A stretch of 14,412 nt of DNA from CAUZRD01 sp963582255 (GTDB taxonomy: Bacteria > Pseudomonadota > Alphaproteobacteria > Rhizobiales > TMED25). Numbering within the stretch: position 1 is the first letter of the stretch; the number at the start of each line of letters is the position of its first letter. The stretch is taken from contig CAUZRD010000042.1 in assembly GCA_963582255.1 (NCBI GenBank), positions 1 through 14,412 of the forward strand. The letters run 5' to 3'. The translations under genes and the position numbers were made by a program. The notes beneath the pieces are model-generated. The model was not told the origin of the DNA and did not search any database. It saw nothing but the letters and a program-made list of their open reading frames with translations. Positions 1 through 7,393 of the stretch are shown in pieces.

Positions 1-300
1 TTGAGCAAGCTTCCAAGGTGTTTGATCGTATTCGTCTTGTGCACTTATATCGGCCCCGGCGTACAATAGCGCTTGAATATGTGCTGGGTTTCCCGACATA
101 GCAGCCCAGTGCAGTGGTGTTTCGTCAGACTTGCCACGCGCCATGACGTCAGCACCAGCCTTCAGCTCGGCTCTTAAATCAGTTGCCGTTGCTGTATTCC
201 ACCAGTCGCTTGAACATAAATTACTAAATTTGCAATCTTCAGCTTGTAGTTCAGCCTGCATAGCAAAGGTTATCAGTAATACTATTAGGATGCTGCGCAT
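1..300 (-). CDS. Exported ankyrin-repeat protein, N-terminal part (runs off window)
   Basis: The minus strand is open from an ATG at 300 to the window edge, giving 100 residues and no stop. The first 17-20 residues (MRSILIVLLITFAMQAELQA) look like a cleavable signal peptide. They are followed by a short cysteine-containing linker (C23, C30). From about residue 44 there is typical ankyrin-repeat sequence: an ELKAGADV helix end, then DETPLHWAAMSGN, then IQALLYAGADI, then a second repeat beginning DQTPWKLA. Ankyrin repeats bind proteins; here the signal peptide suggests a periplasmic or secreted location. Partner and role cannot be told. A purine-rich GGAAAA lies about 7 bases before the ATG. 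A longer TTG start 18 bases upstream is possible. Confidence 0.75.
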   Translation of the reverse strand, partial: MRSILIVLLITFAMQAELQAEDCKFSNLCSSDWWNTATATDLRAELKAGADVMARGKSDETPLHWAAMSGNPAHIQALLYAGADISAQDEYDQTPWKLAQ

Positions 301-470
301 AAGATTTTTCCATATCAATCAACATTGTTAAATTATTAAATTAGACATCAGCGATTTTAAAAATTTGATAGTATTTTTCTTTGTCAAATCACTCAAATTT
401 TTCGAATTGAGACTTAGTGAAGCGATCCATAGATTGGGTTTTTTTGACTAACATTTCCACTTCCAGCCGA
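301..470. other. AT-rich intergenic region, probable promoter of the ankyrin gene
   Basis: No gene is seen here. The stretch is very AT-rich compared with its surroundings. On the minus strand a TTGACA hexamer (complement of 382-387) followed by A/T-rich sequence could be the -35 region of the ankyrin-repeat gene, but no convincing -10 box at ideal spacing is visible. Imperfect inverted sequence around 388-420 (TCACT and AGTGA as outer arms) is too weak to call a terminator. Confidence 0.3.
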
Positions 471-608
471 TCAAAAATATTTATTATTTCCACGGTCAAG
501 AATGCCCGTCGCTTTCAGATCTGCTTCGAGTTCGGCGCGCGCCTCTGCAGTCATCTCAAGTACCGGCGGGCGGACAGGTCTAATCAGATAGTGAATTAGT
601 GTTTCGGC
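471..608 (-). pseudogene. C-terminal remnant of a dihydrodipicolinate synthase (DapA)-family gene
   Basis: Directly behind the D-2-hydroxyacid dehydrogenase, the minus strand reads AETLIHYLIRPVRPP, then VLEMTAEARAELEADLKATG, then ILDRGNNKYF and a TGA stop at 471-473. This matches the C-terminal end of dihydrodipicolinate synthase/N-acetylneuraminate lyase-superfamily aldolases and dehydratases. These characteristically end with a V-R-P-P segment, an acidic E-x-A helix and a final G-(I/L)-L. Only about 45 codons remain. There is no start codon in this frame, and the TIM-barrel with the Schiff-base lysine is missing. The remnant frame differs from that of the preceding dehydrogenase, so it is not an extension of that protein. 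It looks like the scar of a deletion or recombination inside a former sugar-acid or amino-acid catabolic operon. Family assignment is by motif resemblance only. Confidence 0.6.
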
Positions 609-613
609 TTTCC

Positions 614-1633
614 TTAGAGATTGATAACTCCCGAGGGCTGCTCGCCATCGAAAAATCGCAGGATATTGGCAAGTGCGGCTGGGCGGTCCAAAGCGCGAGA
701 GCGCTGCGAACCTCCGCCCGTGTGCGGGGTAAGCACGACATTGGACATTGCCAGTAGTGGGCTGGAAACGGGCAGGGGTTCCTCGCGATAAACGTCGAGG
801 CCGGCCATGGCAATTTGTCCATTAGCTAGCGCATCGGCGAGAGCGTCTTCGTCCACCACGGCACCGCGCGCTACGTTGATGAGAGTTGCGGATGGCTTCA
901 TGCGGGCGAACTCCGGGGCTCCAATCAAGGCCTCACTGTCGGGAGTGTGAGGCAAAACAAGGACGAGGAAGTCCACACTATCAAGCAGATCGTCAAAGCC
1001 TAGAAAACTTGCCTCGAATCTCTCCTCGATCTCGCCAGAGTGACGCTGCCTCTGGTGATAGAAAACATCCATCTCGAAGGCGCGGCAGCGTTTGGCGACT
1101 TCCATCCCGATATCCCCGAGCCCGATTATTCCGACCGACGCGCCCTTGAGCTCGCTCACACCTTCAATCTGCGCCCAGTTTCCACGATGTTCGCGTTGGG
1201 TCGTTCGAATGGGATTGATCCCCATCTCCTGGTAGATGGCGTTTTCCACTGCGCGGTGACCGGGAATGATCTTGCGGGCACAGGCAAGCATGAGCGCCAA
1301 GGCGTGCTCGGCGACCGTGGCATTTCGGAAAAGCGGCAGCGTGGCAACCGGGATGCCACGCTTGGTCGCGGCAGCGACATCGATATTCTTGCAATTGAGG
1401 CCGTGCTTTTGGATGAAGCGCAAAGATGGAGCGGACTGGATTAGCTCCTCTGGCAAGAAGTGCTGATAGATATATACGGCATCGGCGTGTTGGATGAGGC
1501 CGCTTAATGCCTCTTCTCCCTTTCCTGCATAGGATAGAATCTCGAACCGGGCGGCGTCGGGCAGCGCGCTTACCTGCTCGACGAATCTTTGCGACCCTGA
1601 GTCAACCAAAAGGCGGATAGTTTGCTTTGCCAT
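614..1633 (-). CDS. D-2-hydroxyacid dehydrogenase (NAD-dependent)
   Basis: The 339-residue protein has the two-domain layout of the D-isomer-specific 2-hydroxyacid dehydrogenase family (phosphoglycerate, glyoxylate/hydroxypyruvate and similar dehydrogenases). The Rossmann motif GLGDIG is at residues 171-176. The catalytic triad is visible: R256 in INVARGAVVD, E285 in DVYREEPLP and H304 in LTPHTGG. Such enzymes interconvert 2-oxoacids and D-2-hydroxyacids with NAD(P)H in the cytoplasm; the exact substrate cannot be assigned. The ATG at 1633 is preferred because GGAAA precedes it by about 8 bases and it gives the usual family length. An upstream in-frame start at 1726 would add 31 residues with no domain character. 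The gene is visibly GC-richer than its neighbours, and the aldolase-family remnant behind it suggests a decayed, possibly imported catabolic operon. Confidence 0.88.
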   Translation of the reverse strand: MAKQTIRLLVDSGSQRFVEQVSALPDAARFEILSYAGKGEEALSGLIQHADAVYIYQHFLPEELIQSAPSLRFIQKHGLNCKNIDVAAATKRGIPVATLPLFRNATVAEHALALMLACARKIIPGHRAVENAIYQEMGINPIRTTQREHRGNWAQIEGVSELKGASVGIIGLGDIGMEVAKRCRAFEMDVFYHQRQRHSGEIEERFEASFLGFDDLLDSVDFLVLVLPHTPDSEALIGAPEFARMKPSATLINVARGAVVDEDALADALANGQIAMAGLDVYREEPLPVSSPLLAMSNVVLTPHTGGGSQRSRALDRPAALANILRFFDGEQPSGVINL

Positions 1634-1688
1634 AAAAAATTTCCGACTATTATTTGAGTGAAGTGACGCAGTTTTGACAAATCTTATA

Positions 1689-1701
1689 TTGGTAATACTG
1701 G
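1689..1701. promoter_or_regulatory. Possible GntR-type operator half-dyad
   Basis: TTGGTAATACTGG lies 56 bases upstream of the dehydrogenase start in the divergent intergenic region. It contains the GT-N3-AC core of FadR/GntR-family (FCD subgroup) operators, which often control sugar-acid catabolic genes. Only one side (TTGGTA) is a good match, so this is a weak call without a regulator gene nearby. Confidence 0.2.
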
Positions 1702-1853
1702 ACGTCACACAGGCAACATAAGTCACTGATTAGGAAAAATAGTCTAGATTCATACTAATGTGGTCTCATATTTTTTAGGCGCGGTATGCTGGTCTTGGCC
1801 AATCTGCGAATTTAGATGACTCACCGTGCGGTATAGATCTGGGGGAAGGCAAT

Positions 1854-2774
1854 ATGAAAAAACATAAAGGTGTTGTGATTGGCGGCGGCACTATGGGAAC
1901 TGATATAGCCAGCATATTTATAGCTAATGGTCACGATGTGGAGATTGTTGAGACAAACAATGAGGCACGTGAAAATCTTGCGCAACGCGTAGAAATTTCT
2001 GCACGTGAGATTGGCTTGAATAAGAGCCTCGGCATAGTTCGTGCCAGGGCGTCGATTGGCGATATTGATTGGAATGGCGCATATCTACTCATTGAGTGTG
2101 TTTCAGAGGTGTTGGCGCTTAAACAAGAAGTGTTTGCAAAGCTTGATAAAGTTGCGCCGCGGCACCTACCGCTAACCAGTAACTCTTCTGGTTTTCCGAT
2201 TTCGCGGATTGCAGACAACCTTGAGACAGCTGATCGCATGGTTGGGCTACATTTCTTTATGCCCGCTCATCTGGTTCCTTGTGTTGAAGTAATTGTCGGC
2301 GAGCGGTCAGATTTATCGATCGTCGATGAGGTCCATTCAGTGATGAGTAGACTTGGCAGGAAGCCTGTTCGGGTGAACAAGGACATTCCAGGGTTTCTTG
2401 GCAATAGGATTCAGGGTGCCTTGATGCGCGAAGCGCTTGCGTTGGTTGATGGCGGATATGCAACTTTTGAAGATATTGATACGGTTGTCCAGTACAGCTT
2501 CGGCTTTCGCTTTGTCGCGGCGGGGCCGATGTTGCAAAAGGATATATCCGGTATTCAAACGCTATTTGCATCAGAAACGACGATCTTTCCGACGCTCGAT
2601 AACGGTACTGAACCTGGCCCAACGATCCAGCGGCTACAGGCAGAACAAAAATTTGGTATGCGGTCGAAAGAAGGTTTTTATCACTGGGATGATGAAACAA
2701 TTTCATCCACGAAGGCTAAATATAATCGTGATTTGCAAAAGGCGCTAGAAATTTTGCGTGATGAGGATGGTTGA
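1854..2774 (+). CDS. 3-hydroxyacyl-CoA dehydrogenase-family oxidoreductase
   Basis: The 306-residue protein has the N-terminal NAD-binding domain of the 3HCDH family, with GGGTMG at residues 10-15 and an acidic residue (E33) ending the second strand. The family signature follows: GLHFFMPAHLVPCVEVIVG with H133 and E145 as the catalytic His-Glu pair, and N184 in GFLGNR. The C-terminal helical domain begins near residue 182 and closes with the usual KEGFYHW motif. The single-domain length of about 300 residues fits FadB2/3-hydroxybutyryl-CoA dehydrogenases, but also L-carnitine dehydrogenase and lambda-crystallin/L-gulonate dehydrogenase relatives, so the substrate may be an acyl-CoA or a free hydroxyacid. 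A strong GGGGGAAGG ribosome site precedes the ATG. The gene is codirectional with the molybdenum hydroxylase 148 bases downstream and may belong to the same catabolic set. Confidence 0.85.
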   Translation: MKKHKGVVIGGGTMGTDIASIFIANGHDVEIVETNNEARENLAQRVEISAREIGLNKSLGIVRARASIGDIDWNGAYLLIECVSEVLALKQEVFAKLDKVAPRHLPLTSNSSGFPISRIADNLETADRMVGLHFFMPAHLVPCVEVIVGERSDLSIVDEVHSVMSRLGRKPVRVNKDIPGFLGNRIQGALMREALALVDGGYATFEDIDTVVQYSFGFRFVAAGPMLQKDISGIQTLFASETTIFPTLDNGTEPGPTIQRLQAEQKFGMRSKEGFYHWDDETISSTKAKYNRDLQKALEILRDEDG

Positions 2775-2922
2775 GCGAAGTCTGAAATGATATAGATTAA
2801 ATATCTGAGCTTTATTCAACTGTTATGATAGTCTTAGATCAGGATTGTAGCATTGGCTCCCCTATAGGTTGATACGGGAAAAAATGCGTACGGCACGAAC
2901 ACCTTATTGGCGAGAGGTATTG

Positions 2923-5202
2923 ATGAACGAACTGAGCAAACCAACAAAATGGATCGGAAGCAGTCCGGTGCGTCCGGATGGAGTCCCTAAAGTGACTGGA
3001 ATTGCTAGGTTTGGCGATGACTTTTCTTTACCTGGTACGTTATGTGGAAAGATGAAGCGCAGCCCGCATGCCCACGCGCGCATTCGCTCGATTGATACCT
3101 CAAAGGCAGAGGCGCTTAAGGGTGTAAAGGCAGTCGTCATAGGAACAGATCTTGTCGACCAAGCATTTGCCTATAATGGCCCAGAGCGGGTGGAGGTCAA
3201 TTTCTGGCACATCACTCGTAATGTGATGGCGCGTGAAAAAGTGCTTTATGAAGGGCATGCCGTGGCTGCGGTCGCGGCAGTTGATGCGGCCACAGCGGCT
3301 CAGGCTGTTGAACTCATTGAAGTTGATTATGAAGTTTTGCCACATGTGATTGATGTGGAAGCGGCAATGGCTGACGACGCGCCGTTGTTGTATGAAGATA
3401 TGATCACACGGAAGATAGAGCCGGCGCCAACAAAGCCTTCAAACGTCAGCAAACGCCTCGAGTTTTCCCTAGGAAATATTGATACAGGGTTTGCTGAGGC
3501 CGATGAAATTGTTGAAAAAGAATATAAAACGGCTGCGGTACATCAGGGGTATATTGAGCCACATGCGTGCCTTGCTCGTTATGACCCTGATGGTCAGGGG
3601 GAGCTTTGGAGTTCCAGCCAAGGACATTTTGTTGTTCGTGCGCTGACAGCCAAGCTAATCGGTATGCCGTTGGCTAATTTGAAAGTTAATCCAGCCGAAA
3701 TAGGCGGTGGGTTTGGCGGCAAGACCGTAGTTTATCTTGAACCGATAGCGATGTTGCTGTCGAAGAAATCTGGCCACCCTATTAGAATAGCGATGACACG
3801 GGCTGAGGTCTTTCAGGCTACCGGTCCAACGTCTGGATCGGCTATGCGGGTAAAGATTGGTGTCAAGAAAGACGGTACTATTACCGCTGCGGAAGGTGAA
3901 TATAAATTTCAGGCGGGGGCCTTTCCTGCCTCTCCAGTGATGAACGGCTGTCTTTGTGGCTTTGCACCATATAATATCCCTAATCAGAAAGCGGTTGGCT
4001 ATGACGTAGTCTCCAACCGGCCTAAAGCTGCTGCCTACCGGGCACCAGGTTCGCCGATCTCCTGTTTTGCCGTCGAAAGCACATTAGATATTCTGGCAAA
4101 AAAGATTGGGATGGATCCGGCAGAATTGCGCATGAAAAATGCGACATCCAAGGGTGTGCAGATGATGGGCGGAACGGCAATGTCACATAATGGCTATACC
4201 GATACACTGCAGGCAATCATCGATCATCCAACGTATAAAATGCCACTCGGACCCAATCAGGGGAGGGGAATTGCGTCGGGCTACTGGTTTAATGGCGGTG
4301 GCGAATCTGGTGCAACTGCGTTTGTTAATGCCGATGGTACAGTCTCGATTGCTACGGGTAGTCCTGATATTGGTGGGTCGCGCGCATCGATGGCAATCAT
4401 GGCAGCCGAGACGTTCGGCGTTGATTATGATCAGGTAAAATCGACGGTCAACGATACGACATCTGTGCCATTCACTCGCCAGACTGGAGGTTCTCGCGTA
4501 ACTTATGCGACCGGTATTGCCGTCATTGGCGCGTGTGAGTCTGTCATTACAGAGTTGCGCAAGCGTGCTGCAATTATGTGGGATGTTGATGTCGAGGGTG
4601 TCGACTGGGATGATGGATTTGCTAAACCATCAAGCAGTAATGTTGGCGATTTTGATCCGCTGTCGATCAAGGATATAGCGGCACAGGCGGGTGCTACGGG
4701 TGGACCAATCGGCGCAACGAACGCTGTCAGTGCTGGTGGTCAGGCGCCGGGGTTTTGCACCGAAATGTGTGATGTTGAAGTTGATCCCGATACCGGATCG
4801 GTAAAAATTCTACGGTTTGTTATAGCGCAGGATGCCGGGCGGGCGATTCACAAGGGCTATGTCGAGGGACAAATGCAGGGCGGGGTTGTTCAGGGGATTG
4901 GTTGGGCGCTCAATGAGGAATATATTTACGATGAAAATGGCCGCCTTTCGAATGCGGGATTTCTTGACTACCGTATTCCGGTGGCATCGGATCTGCCGTA
5001 TATAGATACGGTGGTAGTTGAGGTTCCCAACCCCAATCATCCCTTTGGCGTTAAAGGCGTTGGTGAGGTAAATATCTGCCCCGTTATGGCAGCCATTGCC
5101 AATGCGGTGGCTGATGCCGTGGGCCGGCGTATGGATACGTTGCCAATTTCACCTCCACGGATGCTGGCTGCAATAAAAGATCGTGAAGGCAAGGAACTTT
5201 AA
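2923..5202 (+). CDS. Xanthine dehydrogenase-family molybdopterin-binding large subunit
   Basis: The 759-residue protein is the Mo-cofactor catalytic subunit of a molybdenum hydroxylase (xanthine dehydrogenase, aldehyde oxidase, CoxL and hydroxybenzoyl-CoA reductase family). The N-terminal a/b hammerhead domain carries RPDGVPKVTG, SPHAHARI and VLYEGHAVAAVAA. The cofactor domain carries the Gln motif SSSQGHF, GGGFGGK at about 261-267, AYRAPG at about 371-376 and GVKGVGE, whose E715 matches the active-site base glutamate. The loop AYRAPG lacks the cysteine of the form-I CO dehydrogenase loop AYRCSFR, so this is not a CO dehydrogenase. These enzymes hydroxylate carbon next to nitrogen or carbonyl groups using water. 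The ATG at 2923 has GAGAGG in front of it; a TTG at 2869 and an ATG at 2884 would only add unconserved residues. The usual 2Fe-2S (small) and FAD (medium) subunits are absent on both sides, which is unusual. Confidence 0.9.
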   Translation: MNELSKPTKWIGSSPVRPDGVPKVTGIARFGDDFSLPGTLCGKMKRSPHAHARIRSIDTSKAEALKGVKAVVIGTDLVDQAFAYNGPERVEVNFWHITRNVMAREKVLYEGHAVAAVAAVDAATAAQAVELIEVDYEVLPHVIDVEAAMADDAPLLYEDMITRKIEPAPTKPSNVSKRLEFSLGNIDTGFAEADEIVEKEYKTAAVHQGYIEPHACLARYDPDGQGELWSSSQGHFVVRALTAKLIGMPLANLKVNPAEIGGGFGGKTVVYLEPIAMLLSKKSGHPIRIAMTRAEVFQATGPTSGSAMRVKIGVKKDGTITAAEGEYKFQAGAFPASPVMNGCLCGFAPYNIPNQKAVGYDVVSNRPKAAAYRAPGSPISCFAVESTLDILAKKIGMDPAELRMKNATSKGVQMMGGTAMSHNGYTDTLQAIIDHPTYKMPLGPNQGRGIASGYWFNGGGESGATAFVNADGTVSIATGSPDIGGSRASMAIMAAETFGVDYDQVKSTVNDTTSVPFTRQTGGSRVTYATGIAVIGACESVITELRKRAAIMWDVDVEGVDWDDGFAKPSSSNVGDFDPLSIKDIAAQAGATGGPIGATNAVSAGGQAPGFCTEMCDVEVDPDTGSVKILRFVIAQDAGRAIHKGYVEGQMQGGVVQGIGWALNEEYIYDENGRLSNAGFLDYRIPVASDLPYIDTVVVEVPNPNHPFGVKGVGEVNICPVMAAIANAVADAVGRRMDTLPISPPRMLAAIKDREGKEL

Positions 5203-5204
5203 AT

Positions 5205-5218
5205 CAAACGATCGTTCT
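5205..5218. promoter_or_regulatory. TetR-like palindromic operator, copy 1
   Basis: CAAACGATCGTTCT starts two bases behind the stop of the molybdenum hydroxylase gene and contains the perfect 10-base palindrome AACGATCGTT. Its reverse complement recurs base for base between fdhD and tusA at 12352-12365. Short, nearly perfect AACG-type palindromes are characteristic operators of TetR/AcrR-family repressors; that assignment is an inference. Confidence 0.5.
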
Positions 5219-5273
5219 TGTAATATAAGCTATTGTTCTGCTGGTGTTAAAGTCTTTGCTGATAAATTTAAGG

Positions 5274-5304
5274 CCGGTGTTGACTGATTCTTTTCTGACA
5301 CCGG
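5274..5304 (+). terminator. Hairpin, candidate terminator of the molybdenum hydroxylase gene
   Basis: CCGGTGT (5274-5280) and ACACCGG (5298-5304) form a perfect 7-base-pair stem with a 17-base loop, about 72 bases after the hydroxylase stop codon. The downstream sequence is T-rich (TATATGTTGTTATTTT) but lacks a clean T-run, so termination may be weak. The dyad could also act as a regulatory site. Confidence 0.4.
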
Positions 5305-5343
5305 AATATATGTTGTTATTTTAACCCTAGATTTATTCGTCAT

Positions 5344-5358
5344 ACGAACGTTCGTTTG
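5344..5358. promoter_or_regulatory. TetR-like palindromic operator, copy 2
   Basis: ACGAACGTTCGT (5344-5355) is a perfect 12-base palindrome. GAACGTTCGTTTG (5346-5358) differs only at the central base from the GAACGATCGTTTG shared by the other two copies. It lies 300 bases upstream of the thiamine-diphosphate enzyme start and 138 bases (centre to centre) from copy 1. It is probably an operator for the same regulator, controlling the promoter of the downstream gene. Confidence 0.5.
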
Positions 5359-5557
5359 AACATTATTCAAGTGTCCGTTTGCTGCGGCGGGTAGGCGGAT
5401 AAAATAATATTAGGGCTGCAAGTGCTCACAAACTATCAACTTCGATGATAACTGGTAGGGCTAAGTACGGCTTGTTTGGTACCCTCAGTGGCTTGATATA
5501 TGTCTTGATCTGCTAGTTAGGAAAAGACCTGTTTGGACGAGCGTCGACGAGTCGGTT

Positions 5558-5640
5558 ATGCGAATGAGTTATCACAATACCGTGCCGGGGCTCTCAGGTT
5601 GTATTTGGGGGCGAAAGTCCCAACCTTTGGCAGGATAAGG
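5558..5640 (+). ncRNA. Structured 5' leader of the thiamine-diphosphate enzyme gene
   Basis: Between 5596 and 5626 AGGTTG pairs with CAACCT. An inner GGGC/GTCC stem (5609-5612 with 5617-5620, one G-U pair) is capped by a GAAA tetraloop of the GNRA type. An alternative pairing TT-GGGGC with GTCCC-AA competes with the outer stem. The element ends about 20 bases before the GGAGG ribosome site. A CTCTCAGG run at 5591-5598 resembles part of glycine aptamers, but the other conserved blocks of that riboswitch were not found. This is a candidate cis-regulatory RNA, not an identified class. The same bases also encode an unrecognised 26-codon open frame. Confidence 0.3.
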
Positions 5641-5657
5641 AATGTCGGAGGAAAATG

Positions 5658-7337
5658 ATGTCAGAGCGAAAAAATCTCAGGTTGGGTGGGCATGTGCTTG
5701 CTGATCAGCTGCGCATTCAAGGGGTTGATACGATCTTTTGCGTGCCGGGTGAGAGTTTTCTCGGCCTGCTCGATGGACTTTATGATCACCAAGATGCAAT
5801 TCAATTGATTGTGACGCGTCATGAAGGTGGTGCATCAAACATGGCTGAGGCGTATGCAAAACTTACGGGTCGACCCGGAGTTTGCGCTGTCACTCGGGGT
5901 CCTGGCGCAACCAATGCGGCAAATGGTATCCACACAGCGTTTCAGGATTCGACACCCGTTGTAATGCTTGTTGGTCAGGTGGCGAGAAATACGCGCGACC
6001 GCGAGGCTTTTCAGGAAATAGAATATCGTGAGATGTATGCCCCTATGGCCAAATGGGTTGGCGAAATCAGTGATCCCGAACGCATTCCTGAGTATGTTAG
6101 TCGAGCTTTTCATGTTGCACAATCTGGTCGACCGGGGCCCGTTGTTCTGGCGTTACCTGAGGATATTTTACTTGATCAGGTTGCGGTGGGTGATGCACCA
6201 AAGGCGATTGTGTCTCAGGCAAGCCCGAACGAAGGACAGATGCTGCAATTCCGTGATCTTTTGAAGGAATCACAGAGACCGTTTATAATTATTGGTGGGG
6301 TGACTTGGAGCGATAAGGCTGTGAAGGACTTCCAAACCTTTGCTGAGGCGAATAATCTGCCGGTCGCGGTATCGTTCAGGGCGCAGGATCGCTTTGATAA
6401 TCGTCACCCAAATTATGCCGGGCATGCTGGTATTGGATGCGATCTGAAACTTAAGAAGCGTATTCAAGACAGTGATCTTTTGATTGTCGCGGGTGCACGG
6501 CTGGGTGAGATGACTTCACAGGGCTACTCGCTTCTAGATATTCCTGCGCCTCGGCAAACACTTATTCATATATATCCAGATGCGGATGAGATCGGACGAG
6601 TCTATGCGCCGACACTGGGTATTGTTTCGGGGATGGGTGAATTTGCTAGCGCACTCACACGGCTGGATCCGGTGAACGGAACAAAATGGTCAGCAAACCG
6701 TCAAGAGGCCCACAGGGACTACTTAGCTTACATCAAGACGACGGACATGGTAGGTGATGTCAACCTTGCCGAGATTATAGTACATCTGAGTGATGTGTTG
6801 CCGGATGAAGCGATCATCACAAATGGATCAGGCAATAATACCGTGTGGTTGCATCGGTTTTTTCAATACAAATTATACGGAACACAGCTTGCTGCAACAT
6901 CTGGCTCCATGGGGTATGGGGTGCCGTCCGCGGTTGCTGCTGGGTTGATCTATCCGAATCGAATGGTGGTTTCGATCAATGGCGATGGGTGTTTCATGAT
7001 GCTAGGACAGGAGCTTGCGACAGCAGTTCAATACGGTGCGCGACCAATCATCATCATTGTCAACAATTCCATGTTGGCGACGATCAGAATGCATCAGGAA
7101 CGTCACTTTGCGCGGCGGGTCATTGCAACTGATCTTGTAAACCCAGATTTTCCCGCTCTTGCTCGAGCCTACGGGGCGCACGCTGAAACGGTGCGCCATA
7201 CCGATGAATTTCCAGAGGCGTTTGCGCGTGCCTGCAGGGCTGAAAAACCGGCAGTGATTGAAGTAATTGTTGATCCAGAATCACTCAATCCCCGGGAGAC
7301 GATTTCTGATCTACGTAGGTACGCAGACGCCAGGTAA
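5658..7337 (+). CDS. Thiamine-diphosphate enzyme, acetolactate synthase-like
   Basis: The 559-residue protein has the three domains of the acetolactate synthase/pyruvate oxidase/benzoylformate decarboxylase superfamily. The N-terminal pyrimidine-binding domain has TRHEGGA with the activating E56, and then GRPGVCAVTRGPGATN. A central domain spans roughly residues 190-330. The C-terminal pyrophosphate-binding domain has G442-D443-G444 and N469-N470, the Mg/ThDP motif. Such enzymes decarboxylate or ligate 2-oxoacids, or cleave CoA thioesters such as oxalyl-CoA. No true small (regulatory) subunit gene follows, so a catabolic rather than branched-chain biosynthetic role is more likely. GGAGG at 5647-5651 stands 6 bases before the second of two adjacent ATGs (5655, 5658), so 5658 is chosen. 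The leader holds a structured RNA and an operator-like palindrome. Substrate is not assignable. Confidence 0.87.
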   Translation: MSERKNLRLGGHVLADQLRIQGVDTIFCVPGESFLGLLDGLYDHQDAIQLIVTRHEGGASNMAEAYAKLTGRPGVCAVTRGPGATNAANGIHTAFQDSTPVVMLVGQVARNTRDREAFQEIEYREMYAPMAKWVGEISDPERIPEYVSRAFHVAQSGRPGPVVLALPEDILLDQVAVGDAPKAIVSQASPNEGQMLQFRDLLKESQRPFIIIGGVTWSDKAVKDFQTFAEANNLPVAVSFRAQDRFDNRHPNYAGHAGIGCDLKLKKRIQDSDLLIVAGARLGEMTSQGYSLLDIPAPRQTLIHIYPDADEIGRVYAPTLGIVSGMGEFASALTRLDPVNGTKWSANRQEAHRDYLAYIKTTDMVGDVNLAEIIVHLSDVLPDEAIITNGSGNNTVWLHRFFQYKLYGTQLAATSGSMGYGVPSAVAAGLIYPNRMVVSINGDGCFMMLGQELATAVQYGARPIIIIVNNSMLATIRMHQERHFARRVIATDLVNPDFPALARAYGAHAETVRHTDEFPEAFARACRAEKPAVIEVIVDPESLNPRETISDLRRYADAR

Positions 7338-7393
7338 TTAAACAACGATGTTGGCGTAGTATTTGAGTAGATAGGCTGCGAGGGGGCATTTTA

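Noticed and set aside
2923..5202. Carbon monoxide dehydrogenase large subunit (CoxL form I).
   Set aside because: The active-site loop reads AYRAPG, without the selenated-cysteine motif AYRCSFR, and no CoxM/CoxS genes are adjacent.
5465..5638. Open frame of 58 codons ending just before the ThDP gene ribosome site, with an ATG at 5558 that would give a 26-residue peptide.
   Set aside because: No clear ribosome site or recognisable motif, and the same bases form the GNRA-capped hairpin; a leader peptide is possible but not supported.
5581..5640. Glycine riboswitch, suggested by CTCTCAGG at 5591-5598.
   Set aside because: The GCCGAAGGGGCAA-like and GGACAGAG-like conserved blocks of glycine aptamers are missing.
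5658..7337. Biosynthetic acetohydroxyacid synthase (ilvB) with its small subunit.
   Set aside because: No ilvN/ilvH-type gene follows and the context is catabolic; only the superfamily can be supported.
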